Assembly: GCF_004114795.1 (NCBI RefSeq)
Contig: NZ_CP035311.1
Span: 3,348,001-3,412,000 of the forward strand
Origin: Janthinobacterium sp. 17J80-10
GTDB lineage: Bacteria > Pseudomonadota > Gammaproteobacteria > Burkholderiales > Burkholderiaceae_D
Length of the DNA stretch: 64,000 bases
Direction of reading: 5' to 3'
Position numbers and translations under genes: made by a program. The notes under the pieces are model-generated. The model did not search any database and had not been told where the DNA came from. It was given only the letters and a program-made list of their open reading frames with translations. The number at the start of each line of letters is the position of its first letter. Position 1 is the stretch's first letter. This document shows positions 8,676-17,697 of the stretch, one piece after another.

Positions 8676-10274
8676 ATGCCGATGTTCCATCTTGTGCACG
8701 ACGCGATCCTTCACAATGCGATGCATGCCCCGCAATCGCCGGCACTGGCCTGCGTCCAGCAGCGCTGGAACTATGGCGAGCTTGGCGCCGCGCTGGAGGC
8801 GTTTGCGCAAGGCTTGCTCCGGCTGGGCTTGCAGCGCGGCGAGCGGGTCGCGGTCTATCTTGAAAAACGCCTGGAAGGCGTGGCAGCCATGTTTGGCGCC
8901 GCTGCAGCAGGAGCCGTATTCGTACCGGTCAACCCGCTGCTGAAGCCGGCGCAGCTGACCCATATATTGCGCGACTGCGGCGTGCGCATGCTGGTGACAA
9001 GCCCCGAGCGGCTGGCCATGCTGGAGGGCGTGGAAATCGCCTGCCCCGAGCTGCGTATTGTCGTGACCACAGGGTCGACAGCGCCCGCGCGCCGCGCTTC
9101 ATCGACCGAAGTTCTCGCCTGGGACGACCTGCTGGCCGGCGCCGCCGCAGGCCAGCGCAAGGCGCACCGCATGATCGATGGCGACATCGCAGCCATCCTC
9201 TACACTTCCGGCAGCACCGGACAGCCCAAAGGCGTCATCCTTTCGCACCGCAACCTTGTCGCCGGCGCCGACAGCGTTGCCACCTACCTGGATAATTCCC
9301 GCGATGACCGCATCCTGTCGGTATTGCCATTGAGTTTCGACTACGGCCTCAATCAACTGACAACGGCTTTTCAGGTCGGCGCTTCTGCCGTCCTCATGAA
9401 TTATCTGCTGCCGCGCGATATTCCCGTTGCGGTGGCGGAACATGGCATTACCGGGCTGGCAGCCGTTCCCGCCTTGTGGATGCAGCTGGCCCGACAAACC
9501 TGGCCGCAACAGGCGTCCCTGCGCTACATCACCAACTCGGGCGGCGCCATGCCGCAGGCGACGCTGGCCTTGTTGCGCCAGGCGCTGCCGGCCACGAAGG
9601 TGTTCCTGATGTATGGCCTGACCGAGGCATTCCGCTCCACTTACCTGCCACCGGATGAACTGGACCGCCGTCCCGACTCGATCGGACGCGCCATTCCGAA
9701 CGCCGAGGTGATGGTGCTGCGCCCGGACGGCTCTGCCTGCGCGGCCGGCGAAACCGGGGAACTGGTGCATCGCGGCGCGCTTGTCGCACTCGGTTACTGG
9801 AATGATCCTGCGCGCACAGCGGAGCGCTTCCGGCCCCTGCCGCATGAGGGCTGCGGCCTGCCACTGCCGGAAATGGCCGTGTGGTCTGGCGACAAGGTCA
9901 GGATGGATGACGAAGGTTTCCTGTATTTCGTCGGTCGCCATGATGACATGATCAAGGTCTCCGGTTACCGCGTAAGCCCGAACGAAGTCGAGGAAATCAT
10001 CGCAGCGCTTGGGATGGCGACGGAAGCAGCCGCCTTCGGCGTGCCCCATCCGGCGCTCGGCCAGGCGATCGTGGTCGCGGCAAAGCCCGTCGATGCAAGC
10101 GTCACCGCGGAGCTTCTGCTGCAGGAATGCCGGCGCCGGCTGCCGGCCTACATGGTGCCATCGCATATTGCCCTGGACGACCAGGACTTGCCGCGCAACC
10201 CCAACGGCAAGATCGACCGCAAGGCGCTGCAGGCCACGTTCTCCGGCTTTTTTGACAATGAGGCACAGGCATGA
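8676..10274 (+). CDS. Acyl-CoA ligase (AMP-forming), exosortase A-associated
   Basis: A 532-aa member of the ANL adenylating family. The AMP-binding P-loop is ILYTSGSTGQPKGVILSHRN at about residues 172-191. Further core motifs are VFLMYGLTEAFRST and SGDKVRMDDEGFLYFVGRHDDMIKVSGYRVSPNEVEE, and the catalytic Lys is in NPNGKIDRKAL. The acid it activates is unknown. The stop overlaps the start of the PLP decarboxylase (ATGA), and this pair recurs in XrtA loci. I see no acyl-carrier-protein gene in the window. An alternative start lies two codons downstream. Confidence 0.92.
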   Translation: MPMFHLVHDAILHNAMHAPQSPALACVQQRWNYGELGAALEAFAQGLLRLGLQRGERVAVYLEKRLEGVAAMFGAAAAGAVFVPVNPLLKPAQLTHILRDCGVRMLVTSPERLAMLEGVEIACPELRIVVTTGSTAPARRASSTEVLAWDDLLAGAAAGQRKAHRMIDGDIAAILYTSGSTGQPKGVILSHRNLVAGADSVATYLDNSRDDRILSVLPLSFDYGLNQLTTAFQVGASAVLMNYLLPRDIPVAVAEHGITGLAAVPALWMQLARQTWPQQASLRYITNSGGAMPQATLALLRQALPATKVFLMYGLTEAFRSTYLPPDELDRRPDSIGRAIPNAEVMVLRPDGSACAAGETGELVHRGALVALGYWNDPARTAERFRPLPHEGCGLPLPEMAVWSGDKVRMDDEGFLYFVGRHDDMIKVSGYRVSPNEVEEIIAALGMATEAAAFGVPHPALGQAIVVAAKPVDASVTAELLLQECRRRLPAYMVPSHIALDDQDLPRNPNGKIDRKALQATFSGFFDNEAQA

Positions 10275-11506
10275 ATAGCACCAAACCTCGGCATGCCCCG
10301 CAATCGCACTTCCCGGTGCGCGAAGGCTGCCTGCACATCGGCGGTGTCTCCTTGCCGCGACTGGCCCAGCGGGTTGGCGCCACGCCCTTTTATGCCTATG
10401 ACCGCGCCCTGCTGACTACACGCGTAAAGGAACTGCGCGCCGCGCTGCCCGCGGATCTGCGCATCCATTATTCCATCAAGGCCAACCCGATGCCGGCAGT
10501 GGTGCAGCACATGGCCGGCCTTGTCGATGGCCTCGATGTGGCGTCCGCCGGCGAACTTCGCGTTGCCCTGGATACCAACATGCCGGCGCAGTGCATCAGC
10601 TTTGCTGGCCCCGGCAAGACCGACGCTGAACTTTCGCAAGCGATTGCCGCGGGCGCTCTGGTCCACCTGGAATCGGCACGCGAACTGGAAAGCGTCAATC
10701 GCATTGGCCAGTCGCTGGGGCTGCGGCCGCAAGTCATGTTGCGCATCAATCCGGATTTCGAGTTGAAGTCATCTGGCATGAAAATGGGCGGCGGCCCCAA
10801 GCAATTCGGCGTGGATGCAGAACAGGCGCCGCTTTTGCTGCGCCGTATCGCCGATTACGGCCTCGACTGGCATGGATTGCATATTTTCAGCGGATCGCAA
10901 AGCCTGAATGCCTCCGCCATTGCCGAGGCCCAGTCCCGGACCTTTGAACTGGCCCTGCAGCTGGCGCCCCATGCCCGCCAGGCGCCCCGCCTGCTGAATA
11001 TTGGCGGCGGCTTCGGCATCCCCTATTTTGCCGGTGAAACTGCCCTGGACCTGCAACTGGTTTCGGAAAATCTGGCCCGCTGGCTGCCACGCGTGCATGC
11101 TGAGCTGGGCAGCACGGCGCTCGCGCTGGAACTCGGCCGCTATCTGGCCGGCGAAGCCGGCATCTATGTCACTCGCGTCATCGATCGCAAGGTGTCGCGC
11201 GGCCAGGTGTTTTTGATTGTCGATGGCGGCATGCACCACCACCTCGCCGCCTCCGGCAATCTCGGGCAAGTCATCCGCAAGAATTATCCCGTCGCCGTCG
11301 GCAACAAGATGGAAGAACAGGCGCAGGAATGCGTTTCGGTCGTCGGTCCGCTATGCACACCCCTGGATGTGCTGGCAGAACGCATGGAACTGGCGGTCGC
11401 CGAACCCGGCGACCTGATCGTCGTTTTCCAGTCGGGCGCCTATGGCGCCAGCGCCAGCCCCGCCGGGTTTCTCAGCCATCCGAAGGCGCTGGAAGTACTG
11501 GTCTAG
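10271..11506 (+). CDS. PLP-dependent decarboxylase, exosortase A-associated
   Basis: A 411-aa fold-III (alanine racemase-like barrel) decarboxylase related to diaminopimelate and ornithine decarboxylases. The PLP Lys is in HYSIKANPMPAVV near residue 75. Other motifs are GLDVASAGEL, the HIFSGSQ loop, LNIGGGFGIPY and ELGRYLAGEAGIY, with the C-terminal GPLCTPLDVL and GAYGASASP. The substrate in this setting is not established. It is translationally coupled to the acyl-CoA ligase, so the two may make or modify one small building block, perhaps a substituent of the glycan (inference). Confidence 0.92.
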   Translation: MNSTKPRHAPQSHFPVREGCLHIGGVSLPRLAQRVGATPFYAYDRALLTTRVKELRAALPADLRIHYSIKANPMPAVVQHMAGLVDGLDVASAGELRVALDTNMPAQCISFAGPGKTDAELSQAIAAGALVHLESARELESVNRIGQSLGLRPQVMLRINPDFELKSSGMKMGGGPKQFGVDAEQAPLLLRRIADYGLDWHGLHIFSGSQSLNASAIAEAQSRTFELALQLAPHARQAPRLLNIGGGFGIPYFAGETALDLQLVSENLARWLPRVHAELGSTALALELGRYLAGEAGIYVTRVIDRKVSRGQVFLIVDGGMHHHLAASGNLGQVIRKNYPVAVGNKMEEQAQECVSVVGPLCTPLDVLAERMELAVAEPGDLIVVFQSGAYGASASPAGFLSHPKALEVLV

Positions 11507-11533
11507 ACTGCAACCGGCACCTCCCCACCCCCC

Positions 11534-12169
11534 TTAAAAATAGCTTTCCGGGATTACCAGGATATCGCCTGGCTGCACCGGCACGTTGGCTGAAATATCC
11601 CCGTCCCGGATAAGATCGTTCAGGCGCACGGCAAGTTGTTGCTGCTTGCCGTCGACGTTGCGGATGATATTGGCACGATTGCCGGCTGCAAACTCGGTGA
11701 CGCCACCCACGGCGATCAGCACATCCATCAAGGACATGCCTTGCCGGTAAGGCAGTGCCTGCGGCTTGGCCGCCTGGCCGATCACGCGGATCTGTTCGCT
11801 ATACGGGCCGACAAAGCCCGTGACGATAATCGTCACGACTGGCTGCTGGATAAATTTGGCGAGGGCCTTTTCGATATCCCTTGCCAGCTGGGTTGGCGTC
11901 TTGCCGCTGGCGGTCAAGTCTTCAACCAGGGGGGTCGTGATCTTGCCGTCGGGGCGCACCGATACCGACATCGACACTTCCGGATTGCGCCACACGGTAA
12001 CGCTGACGGTATCACCCGGGCCAATCAGATAATCGCGCGGAGCGGACGGTGCCGCCTCCGCGGAAGCAGGCAATTGCGGAGCGCTGCTACAACCGCTGGC
12101 AACCAAAATGACCAGGCAGCCCAACGCCGTGCCCAGCAACTTCAACAGGTCATGAAAAAGCACTTTCAC
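11534..12169 (-). CDS. Polysaccharide export lipoprotein (Wza-like), XrtA-associated
   Basis: A 211-aa outer-membrane export protein. The GTG start at 12169 is preferred because GGAAA precedes it at proper distance and because it leads straight into a lipoprotein signal ending VASGC-SS. The body has the Poly_export domain (DYLIGPGDTVSVTVWRNPEVSMSVSVRPDGKITTPLVEDLTASGKTPTQLARDIEKAL) and a SLBB-like part (IRVIGQAAKPQALPYRQGMSLMDVLIAVGGVTEFAAGNRA) ending GDILVIPESYF. It should help form the outer-membrane exit channel for EPS. It is on the strand opposite to its partner genes and is transcribed divergently from the chain-length gene. Confidence 0.93.
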   Translation of the reverse strand: MKVLFHDLLKLLGTALGCLVILVASGCSSAPQLPASAEAAPSAPRDYLIGPGDTVSVTVWRNPEVSMSVSVRPDGKITTPLVEDLTASGKTPTQLARDIEKALAKFIQQPVVTIIVTGFVGPYSEQIRVIGQAAKPQALPYRQGMSLMDVLIAVGGVTEFAAGNRANIIRNVDGKQQQLAVRLNDLIRDGDISANVPVQPGDILVIPESYF

Positions 12170-12590
12170 TTGAGTTTCCTTTTTCCGGTAGGAGAGTAGA
12201 CACGATCTGTCCGCGCATGCCAATTGGCAATAGTATTACAACACGATGTTACCATTAACATAAGATAAAAATTTCCTAGAAAACATGAAATTCCAATTTT
12301 TTATTGTCGCAAATTGTGAATTTCAGTCAAATAATTACAATTAACTTTCCGTATGGAAATTTAACAGTCTACAGAGTAGGAAATTAAAGAAAAACTGATA
12401 AATAATGCAAAATTACACAATTGCATTACTGCAAAAATGTTATATTTTCGGCGACATTTGGATTTCAAATTGGCAACACCGTTATTCATCAGAACGCGCG
12501 TGCGCGGGAACATGGCACAACCTGCCAGAGCCCGAACCGTCCGCCGTGGCACATGGGTAGTGACCTGTCCCTTACGGAGAATCTGGCAAG
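12170..12590. other. Divergent promoter region between export and chain-length genes
   Basis: 421 AT-rich bases between the minus-strand export gene and the plus-strand chain-length operon, with no convincing gene. It contains the inverted repeat at 12341-12364 and a GGAG about 11 bases before the ATG at 12591. Both promoters must lie here, but I could not assign -35/-10 pairs with confidence. Confidence 0.7.
12341..12372. promoter_or_regulatory. Operator-like inverted repeat TTAACTTTCC-GTAT-GGAAATTTAA
   Basis: The arms at 12341-12350 and 12355-12364 pair at 9 of 10 positions around a 4-base centre. The segment ATGGAAA-TTTAAC-N-GTCT (12353-12369) recurs at 3609-3628 with a 2-base insertion. 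The location between divergent EPS operons suits a shared operator. No known regulator is assigned. Confidence 0.45.
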
Positions 12591-14120
12591 ATGGACGAAT
12601 TGGTATCGCAGCTAATGACCGTGGTAAAAGGGGTCTCGAAATACCGCTGGTATGCAATGGCTATCGCCTGGCTGGTCGCCATCGCCGGCAGCGTCGTCAT
12701 TTTCACTCTGCCGGATACTTATCAGTCTTCAGCCCGGGTTTTCGTCGACACGCAAAGCGTTCTCAAGCCGCTGCTGTCCGGCATGACCAGCGTGCCCAAT
12801 GTGGAGCAGCAAGTTTCCATCATGAGCCGCACCCTCCTCAGCAGACCCAATGTCGAGCGGGTAATCCGCATGGTCGATCTGGATATCAAGACCAGCGCCG
12901 ACAAGGAAAAGGAAAAGCTGATCAATGAATTGATTGCCAAGATCAAGATCAACGGCACGATCCAGAACGACATCTATACCATTTCCTATACCGGGGAAAA
13001 TCCCAGGCTCACCAAGGACGTCGTCCAATCCTTGCTCACCATCTTTGTCGAAGGCAGTTTCGGCGGCAAAAAAAACGATTCAGACAAGGCAATCCAGTTC
13101 ATCGATGAGCAAATCAAGACGTACGAAGCAAAGCTCGCGGCAGCGGAAAATGCGCTGAAGGATTTCAAACTGAAGCACATGGGTTTGCTGCCACGTCAGG
13201 GCAGCGACTATGGCAGTAAGCTGTTTGAGGTATCGGAGAGCCTGAACCAGGCGCGCCTGGAATTACGGGAAGCCGAACAGGCAAGAGATGCGATCAAGCG
13301 CCAGATCTCCGGCGACACAGGCGCGAGCGGCGCATCTGCGGCCACGGCCCCACTGGCCAATCCGGAAATCGACGAACGGATCATCGCCTTGAACAAGAAC
13401 CTGGATTCCCTGCGCCTGCAATTTACCGAGCAGCATCCCGACATCGTCTCAACCAGGCGCCTGATCGCCCAACTGGAAGCGCGCAAGGCGGAGGAAGCCA
13501 AACTTGGACGAACGAGTAGCGATCCCGGGGCCAATTACAGTCCGATGCTGCAGCAGCTGAAAGTATCGCTCTCCGCCGCCGAAGCCAGGGCGGCATCGAT
13601 GCGCGCGCGCGTGGATGAATATGCGTCACGTGTCGCGCGCCTGAAGGAAATGAGCATGGCGGCGCCGGAAATCGAAACCCAGCTTGCGCAGCTGAATCGC
13701 GACTATCAGGTCAACAAGGACAATTATGAAAAGCTGGTCAGCAGCCGCGAAGCTGCCAAGCTTTCAGGCGAATTGAGTGCGACCACGGAAATGATGACCT
13801 TCAGGGTGATCGACCCGCCTACCCTGCCGCTGCAACCTACTGGTCCGAAGCGGGCCTTGCTGTTTTCGGGCTTGCTGGCAGGTGCGCTGGCAGCCGGCAT
13901 AGCGTTTGCCTTTTTGATGAGCAAGATCCGGCCGACGTTCCTGAGCCAGAACGAACTGCGCAATGAGACCGGATTGCCGATACTGGGGACGGTGACAATG
14001 ATCTGGACCAAGCAAGAACAGCAGCGCCGCAAGAAAAGGCTGATTGCCTTCGGCATGTCGTTTGCCGCGCTGCTTGTCTTGTATGGCGGGGCGCTGTCGC
14101 TTGCGCTCCTGCGGTCCTAG
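12591..14120 (+). CDS. XrtA-system chain-length determinant protein (Wzz-like PCP)
   Basis: A 509-aa inner-membrane polysaccharide co-polymerase. TM1 is near residues 20-43 (YAMAIAWLVAIAGSVVIFTL). A long periplasmic coiled-coil-rich domain follows (about 170-400, with repeated KAEEAKL/AAEARAASMRARVDEYASRV heptads). The second TM region is preceded by the Pro-rich IDPPTLPLQPTGPKRALLFSGLLAGALAAGIAFAFL motif. A third hydrophobic segment ends the protein (FGMSFAALLVLYGGALSLALL). It should set polymer length together with the tyrosine kinase encoded next. Confidence 0.93.
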   Translation: MDELVSQLMTVVKGVSKYRWYAMAIAWLVAIAGSVVIFTLPDTYQSSARVFVDTQSVLKPLLSGMTSVPNVEQQVSIMSRTLLSRPNVERVIRMVDLDIKTSADKEKEKLINELIAKIKINGTIQNDIYTISYTGENPRLTKDVVQSLLTIFVEGSFGGKKNDSDKAIQFIDEQIKTYEAKLAAAENALKDFKLKHMGLLPRQGSDYGSKLFEVSESLNQARLELREAEQARDAIKRQISGDTGASGASAATAPLANPEIDERIIALNKNLDSLRLQFTEQHPDIVSTRRLIAQLEARKAEEAKLGRTSSDPGANYSPMLQQLKVSLSAAEARAASMRARVDEYASRVARLKEMSMAAPEIETQLAQLNRDYQVNKDNYEKLVSSREAAKLSGELSATTEMMTFRVIDPPTLPLQPTGPKRALLFSGLLAGALAAGIAFAFLMSKIRPTFLSQNELRNETGLPILGTVTMIWTKQEQQRRKKRLIAFGMSFAALLVLYGGALSLALLRS

Positions 14121-14205
14121 TGTCGACGAAGTCCAACCAAAAGAATTCAATGCACGATGCGCGCCGCTGCCTGGATGCAGCCGGCGATGACTATGAGGAT
14201 TTAGC

Positions 14206-15129
14206 GTGAGCATAATCGAAAAAGCGATCGGCAAGCTCGGGCAAGGCAAGCAAGAAGCGCCGCGTACGCCGATCATTGTAAGCGCCGCTGAGGCTCAGAA
14301 AAAACCGCCGGAAGCCAAGGCGGCTGTTGCCATGCCTGTTCAAGCCGCCGCAGTCGACGACGTGCCTGCGGCACCCGCCGTCAATACGCAACCCAGGCAA
14401 ACTTCGAAACGTGTCAACATCGACCTGGAGCGCCTGCACAACCTCGGCATGGTCACGCCAGATGGCGGCAGAACGCCGATCGCAGAGGAATTCCGCCTCA
14501 TCAAGCGGCCGCTGATCGAAAAGGCATTCGACCGCTCGAGCGGGATCGCCTCCGGTCACGGCAACCTCGTCATGGTCACCAGTTCGCTGCCTGGCGAAGG
14601 CAAGACCTTCTGCGCAGTAAATCTCGCAATCAGCATTGCCATGGAAATGGATCATACGGTATTGCTGGTCGATGCCGATGTTGCACGCCCCTCAGTACCC
14701 CATTTCCTGGGCTTGAAAAATGACGCCGGACTGATGGATGTCTTGCTCGACGACAAACTCGATCTGGCCGACGTCATGCTAAGGACGAATATCGATTCCC
14801 TGACATTTCTCCCCGCCGGCAAAAGCCATCGGCATGCGACGGAACTTCTCGCAAGCCAGTCCATGAGCCGCCTGCTCGATGAGATTGCCCGGCGCTATCC
14901 TGACCGGATCGTCATCTTCGACTCACCGCCAGTCCTCCTGACCACCGAATCGCGTGTCCTCGCCAGCCAGATGGGGCAGATCGTGATGGTTGTGGAAGCC
15001 GAAAAAACCACGCAGCATGCGGTCAAGGCGGTGTTGCGCCAGATCGGTTCACAGGATAACGTCAACCTGATCTACAACAAGTCCCGGGGATTCTCAGGCG
15101 AAGAATATTATGGTCGCTACTATAACTAA
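14206..15129 (+). CDS. XrtA-associated tyrosine autokinase (BY-kinase)
   Basis: A 307-aa cytoplasmic bacterial tyrosine kinase. The GTG start is supported by GAGG 8 bases upstream. Walker A is SSLPGEGKTFCAVNLA near residues 123-138, the A' motif is VLLVDADVARPSVPHFLG, and Walker B is IVIFDSPPVLL. The C-terminus ends in a Tyr cluster, EEYYGRYYN, the usual autophosphorylation tail. The first 70 residues are an Ala/Pro/Gln-rich linker. It should work with the chain-length protein to control EPS polymerization. Its last 20 bases overlap the next gene. Confidence 0.93.
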   Translation: MSIIEKAIGKLGQGKQEAPRTPIIVSAAEAQKKPPEAKAAVAMPVQAAAVDDVPAAPAVNTQPRQTSKRVNIDLERLHNLGMVTPDGGRTPIAEEFRLIKRPLIEKAFDRSSGIASGHGNLVMVTSSLPGEGKTFCAVNLAISIAMEMDHTVLLVDADVARPSVPHFLGLKNDAGLMDVLLDDKLDLADVMLRTNIDSLTFLPAGKSHRHATELLASQSMSRLLDEIARRYPDRIVIFDSPPVLLTTESRVLASQMGQIVMVVEAEKTTQHAVKAVLRQIGSQDNVNLIYNKSRGFSGEEYYGRYYN

Positions 15130-16651
15130 TCCAGGCCATATCCGGAGCACGCTCCCGGTGCCGAAAGTAACGACTGCATCGGCGCTAGCCTCGCTGCTCC
15201 TGCTCGCCTCGCCCCATGCCACTGCAGCAGAATGGAAGTTCACGCCCCGCGTGGGCCTGACGGAAATCTATAGCGACAACGTGCGACTGACCCCCGCCGG
15301 CACGGAAAGAAGCGAGTTCATTACCCAGGTGACGCCGGGACTGACGATCACCGGCGACGGCCCCAGACTGCAAGTTCGTGCCAACTACGAGATGCAGAAT
15401 TTTGCCTATGGCAGGCAGGGCAATTTCAGCAGCAACCACCAGTTCAGCGGCGTCGCTGACGCAGAACTGGTCGATCAACTTTTTTTTTTGAACGGCCAGG
15501 CATCCGTCAGCCAGCAACCCATCTCGCCGTTTGATACCCAAGCATTCAGCAATGCCAACCAGATTGGCAACCGCACCGATGTGCGGACTTATAGTGTCAG
15601 CCCCTACCTGCGCCATCGCCTCGGTAGCGCAGCGGTTGCAGAGATGCGTTACAGCCATGACTCGACGACCAGCAATGCCGGCGGACTTTTGGACAGCAAC
15701 AGCGACAGCATCCGTCTCAGCGTGGACAGCGGCACGGCCTTTCGTACTGTTGGATGGGGCTGGCGCTACAGCAGGCAGGATACTGACTACGATAACGCCA
15801 ATTCGCTGCGTACCGAAGAAACTGCAGCGAGCCTGCGCTACCTGCTGACGTCTCGCTTTGCCCTGACCTCCAGCGTCGGCTACGAAAAAAGCAATTACCT
15901 GTCGTTGGGAACCAAGCCGCAAGGCAGCTTCTGGCAGGCGGGCGTTTCCTGGGCCCCTACAAGCAGAACCAATCTGGAGGCAAGCGGCGGGCATCGCTAT
16001 TACGGCCAGTCGTATTCACTTTCGGCCAGGCACCGGACCCGCAGGACAGTCTGGAGTCTGGGGTTCAGCGACCAGGTCAGCACCACGCAAACCCAGTTCC
16101 AGATGCCGGTCACGCCGGAAACCCAGGGATTCATCACGCAGCTGGAACAAACGCCAGGGCTGGATCCGCAAGTACTTGCGGATTTGACTGCACTCCTGAA
16201 AACGCCGATCAATTCGCTGACCAACCGCGTATTCCTGGAAAAGCGCTGGCAAGGTTCGGTCGCGCTCAATGGCGCAAAAAACACCCTGTTGCTAAGCGTG
16301 TTTGACACGAACCGCAATGCCCTTACCGCCAGCACCATCGATAGCGCCTTGCTGGGCACTGCCAACGTCGCGTTGCAGGACAACACGCACCAGCGCGGCA
16401 TCGGCGCCATCTGGAACTGGCATCCGACATCGCGCAGCAGCCTGAGCCTGGGGGCGAATCAATCACGGGCCGAGTCGTTTTCGACTGGCCTGGTCACTGA
16501 TACCCGCACCTGGCAAGTGGCCCTTACGCGGCGCTACCATCCCAAGCTGAAAGGCACGCTGGAGTTCCGCCGTCTCCAGCAAGAGTTCAACCAGCCTGGA
16601 CGGGACGTGCGCGAGAACGCCGTCACCGCTTCCCTATTAATGACTTTCTAG
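15110..16651 (+). CDS. PEP-CTERM system-associated outer membrane beta-barrel protein
   Basis: A 513-aa secreted protein with a signal peptide (ASALASLLLLASPHATAA). The body is rich in alternating polar/hydrophobic strands with many Arg/Tyr/Ser and ends in an aromatic-terminated strand (NAVTASLLMTF), as in outer-membrane barrels. It begins EWKFTPRVGLTEIYSDNVRLTP, typical of the conserved PEP-CTERM system-associated outer-membrane protein. Its role is not established; it may form an EPS secretion pore. The start overlaps the kinase gene by 20 bases, so coupled translation is likely. Confidence 0.88.
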   Translation: MVATITNPGHIRSTLPVPKVTTASALASLLLLASPHATAAEWKFTPRVGLTEIYSDNVRLTPAGTERSEFITQVTPGLTITGDGPRLQVRANYEMQNFAYGRQGNFSSNHQFSGVADAELVDQLFFLNGQASVSQQPISPFDTQAFSNANQIGNRTDVRTYSVSPYLRHRLGSAAVAEMRYSHDSTTSNAGGLLDSNSDSIRLSVDSGTAFRTVGWGWRYSRQDTDYDNANSLRTEETAASLRYLLTSRFALTSSVGYEKSNYLSLGTKPQGSFWQAGVSWAPTSRTNLEASGGHRYYGQSYSLSARHRTRRTVWSLGFSDQVSTTQTQFQMPVTPETQGFITQLEQTPGLDPQVLADLTALLKTPINSLTNRVFLEKRWQGSVALNGAKNTLLLSVFDTNRNALTASTIDSALLGTANVALQDNTHQRGIGAIWNWHPTSRSSLSLGANQSRAESFSTGLVTDTRTWQVALTRRYHPKLKGTLEFRRLQQEFNQPGRDVRENAVTASLLMTF

Positions 16652-16665
16652 CGGCACGAGGCACC

Positions 16666-17691
16666 ATGTACGAAGCATATTACGGTCTGTCCGCCAAACC
16701 TTTCCAGCTGAAGCCGGACCCGCATTTTTTCTATGGCAGCAAGGGTCACAAGCGCGCCATGGCCTACCTTGACTATGGCCTGTCGCAAGGGGAAGGCTTC
16801 ATCGTCATCACCGGGGAGATCGGCGCAGGCAAAACCACGCTCATGCGCAACCTGTTTGCCAAACTGGAATCGGACAAGATCCAGGCGGCGCAGATCGTCA
16901 CCACCCATGTCGATTCCGACGATATCCTGCGCATGGTCGCTGGCGCGTTCGGCCTGGCCTTCGAAGACGCCAGCAAGTCGGTCTTGCTGAATCGCCTCGA
17001 ACAGTTCTTCCGCCAATGCCACGCCCAAGGCAAGCGCGCCCTGCTGGTAGTCGATGAAGCCCAGAATCTGACGCCGCGCGCCGTCGAGGAATTGCGCATG
17101 CTGTCGAATTTCCAGACCAGCGAGGCATCGCTGCTGCAAACCTTCCTTCTCGGTCAGCCGGAATTCCGCAAGACCCTGCTTGGCGGCGGCATGCAGCAAC
17201 TGGTACAAAGGGTCATCGCCTCTTATCATCTCGGGCCGCTCGACGCCGCAGAAACCAGAGCCTATATTGAACACCGGCTGCAGACGGTGGGCTGGCAAGG
17301 CACGCCGGCGATTAGCGATGCAGCGTTCATTGCCATCCATGCCCACACCGGCGGCATTCCCCGTCGCATCAATACGCTGTGCGACCGCCTGTTCCTGATG
17401 GGCTATCTGGAAGAATTGGGCGCATTCGACGCAACTGAAGTGGCGTCGGTGATCGCCGATATCCAGCAGGAATTTGCCCTGCCCGAAGATGCGGCGCCCC
17501 CCCCCGAACAAGAGCAACATGGCGTCGGTAACGAAACGGCAATTCCCGCACCGGTGCAAACCCTTCCCGTGCTGGAGAACATGAACGAGCGCCTGTCGAA
17601 AATGGAACGTTCGGTCGTGTCGATCCTGGATGCAGTCAAGAAAATCGTCTCGACGCCGCGTGCACGCAAGACCCCCGAAGAAGAGGCTTGA
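16666..17691 (+). CDS. XrtA-associated AAA ATPase (ExeA-like)
   Basis: A 341-aa ATPase opening MYEAYYGLSAKPFQLKPDPHFFYGSKGHKRAMAYLDYGL, as in ExeA/GspA-type ATPases. Walker A is GEIGAGKTTL near residues 51-60. Walker B is LLVVDEAQNLTPRAVEELRMLSNF, and the sensor region includes THTGGIPRRINTLCDRLF-like AHTGGIPRRI. An acidic Pro-rich linker and a C-terminal coiled region follow (LENMNERLSKMERSVVSILDAVKKI). This family is a constant member of XrtA loci. It probably drives assembly or regulation of the export machine; the exact role is unknown. Confidence 0.92.
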   Translation: MYEAYYGLSAKPFQLKPDPHFFYGSKGHKRAMAYLDYGLSQGEGFIVITGEIGAGKTTLMRNLFAKLESDKIQAAQIVTTHVDSDDILRMVAGAFGLAFEDASKSVLLNRLEQFFRQCHAQGKRALLVVDEAQNLTPRAVEELRMLSNFQTSEASLLQTFLLGQPEFRKTLLGGGMQQLVQRVIASYHLGPLDAAETRAYIEHRLQTVGWQGTPAISDAAFIAIHAHTGGIPRRINTLCDRLFLMGYLEELGAFDATEVASVIADIQQEFALPEDAAPPPEQEQHGVGNETAIPAPVQTLPVLENMNERLSKMERSVVSILDAVKKIVSTPRARKTPEEEA

Positions 17692-17697
17692 TCTGAC

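Noticed and set aside
9099-10166. Minus-strand ORF of 355 aa opposite the acyl-CoA ligase
   Set aside because: No signal, motif or ribosome site, and the opposite strand carries a complete ANL enzyme.
12500-12590. Possible sigma-54 promoter around TGGCAC stretches before the chain-length gene
   Set aside because: GG-to-GC spacing is 8 or lacks the GC altogether; spacing of 10 is required.
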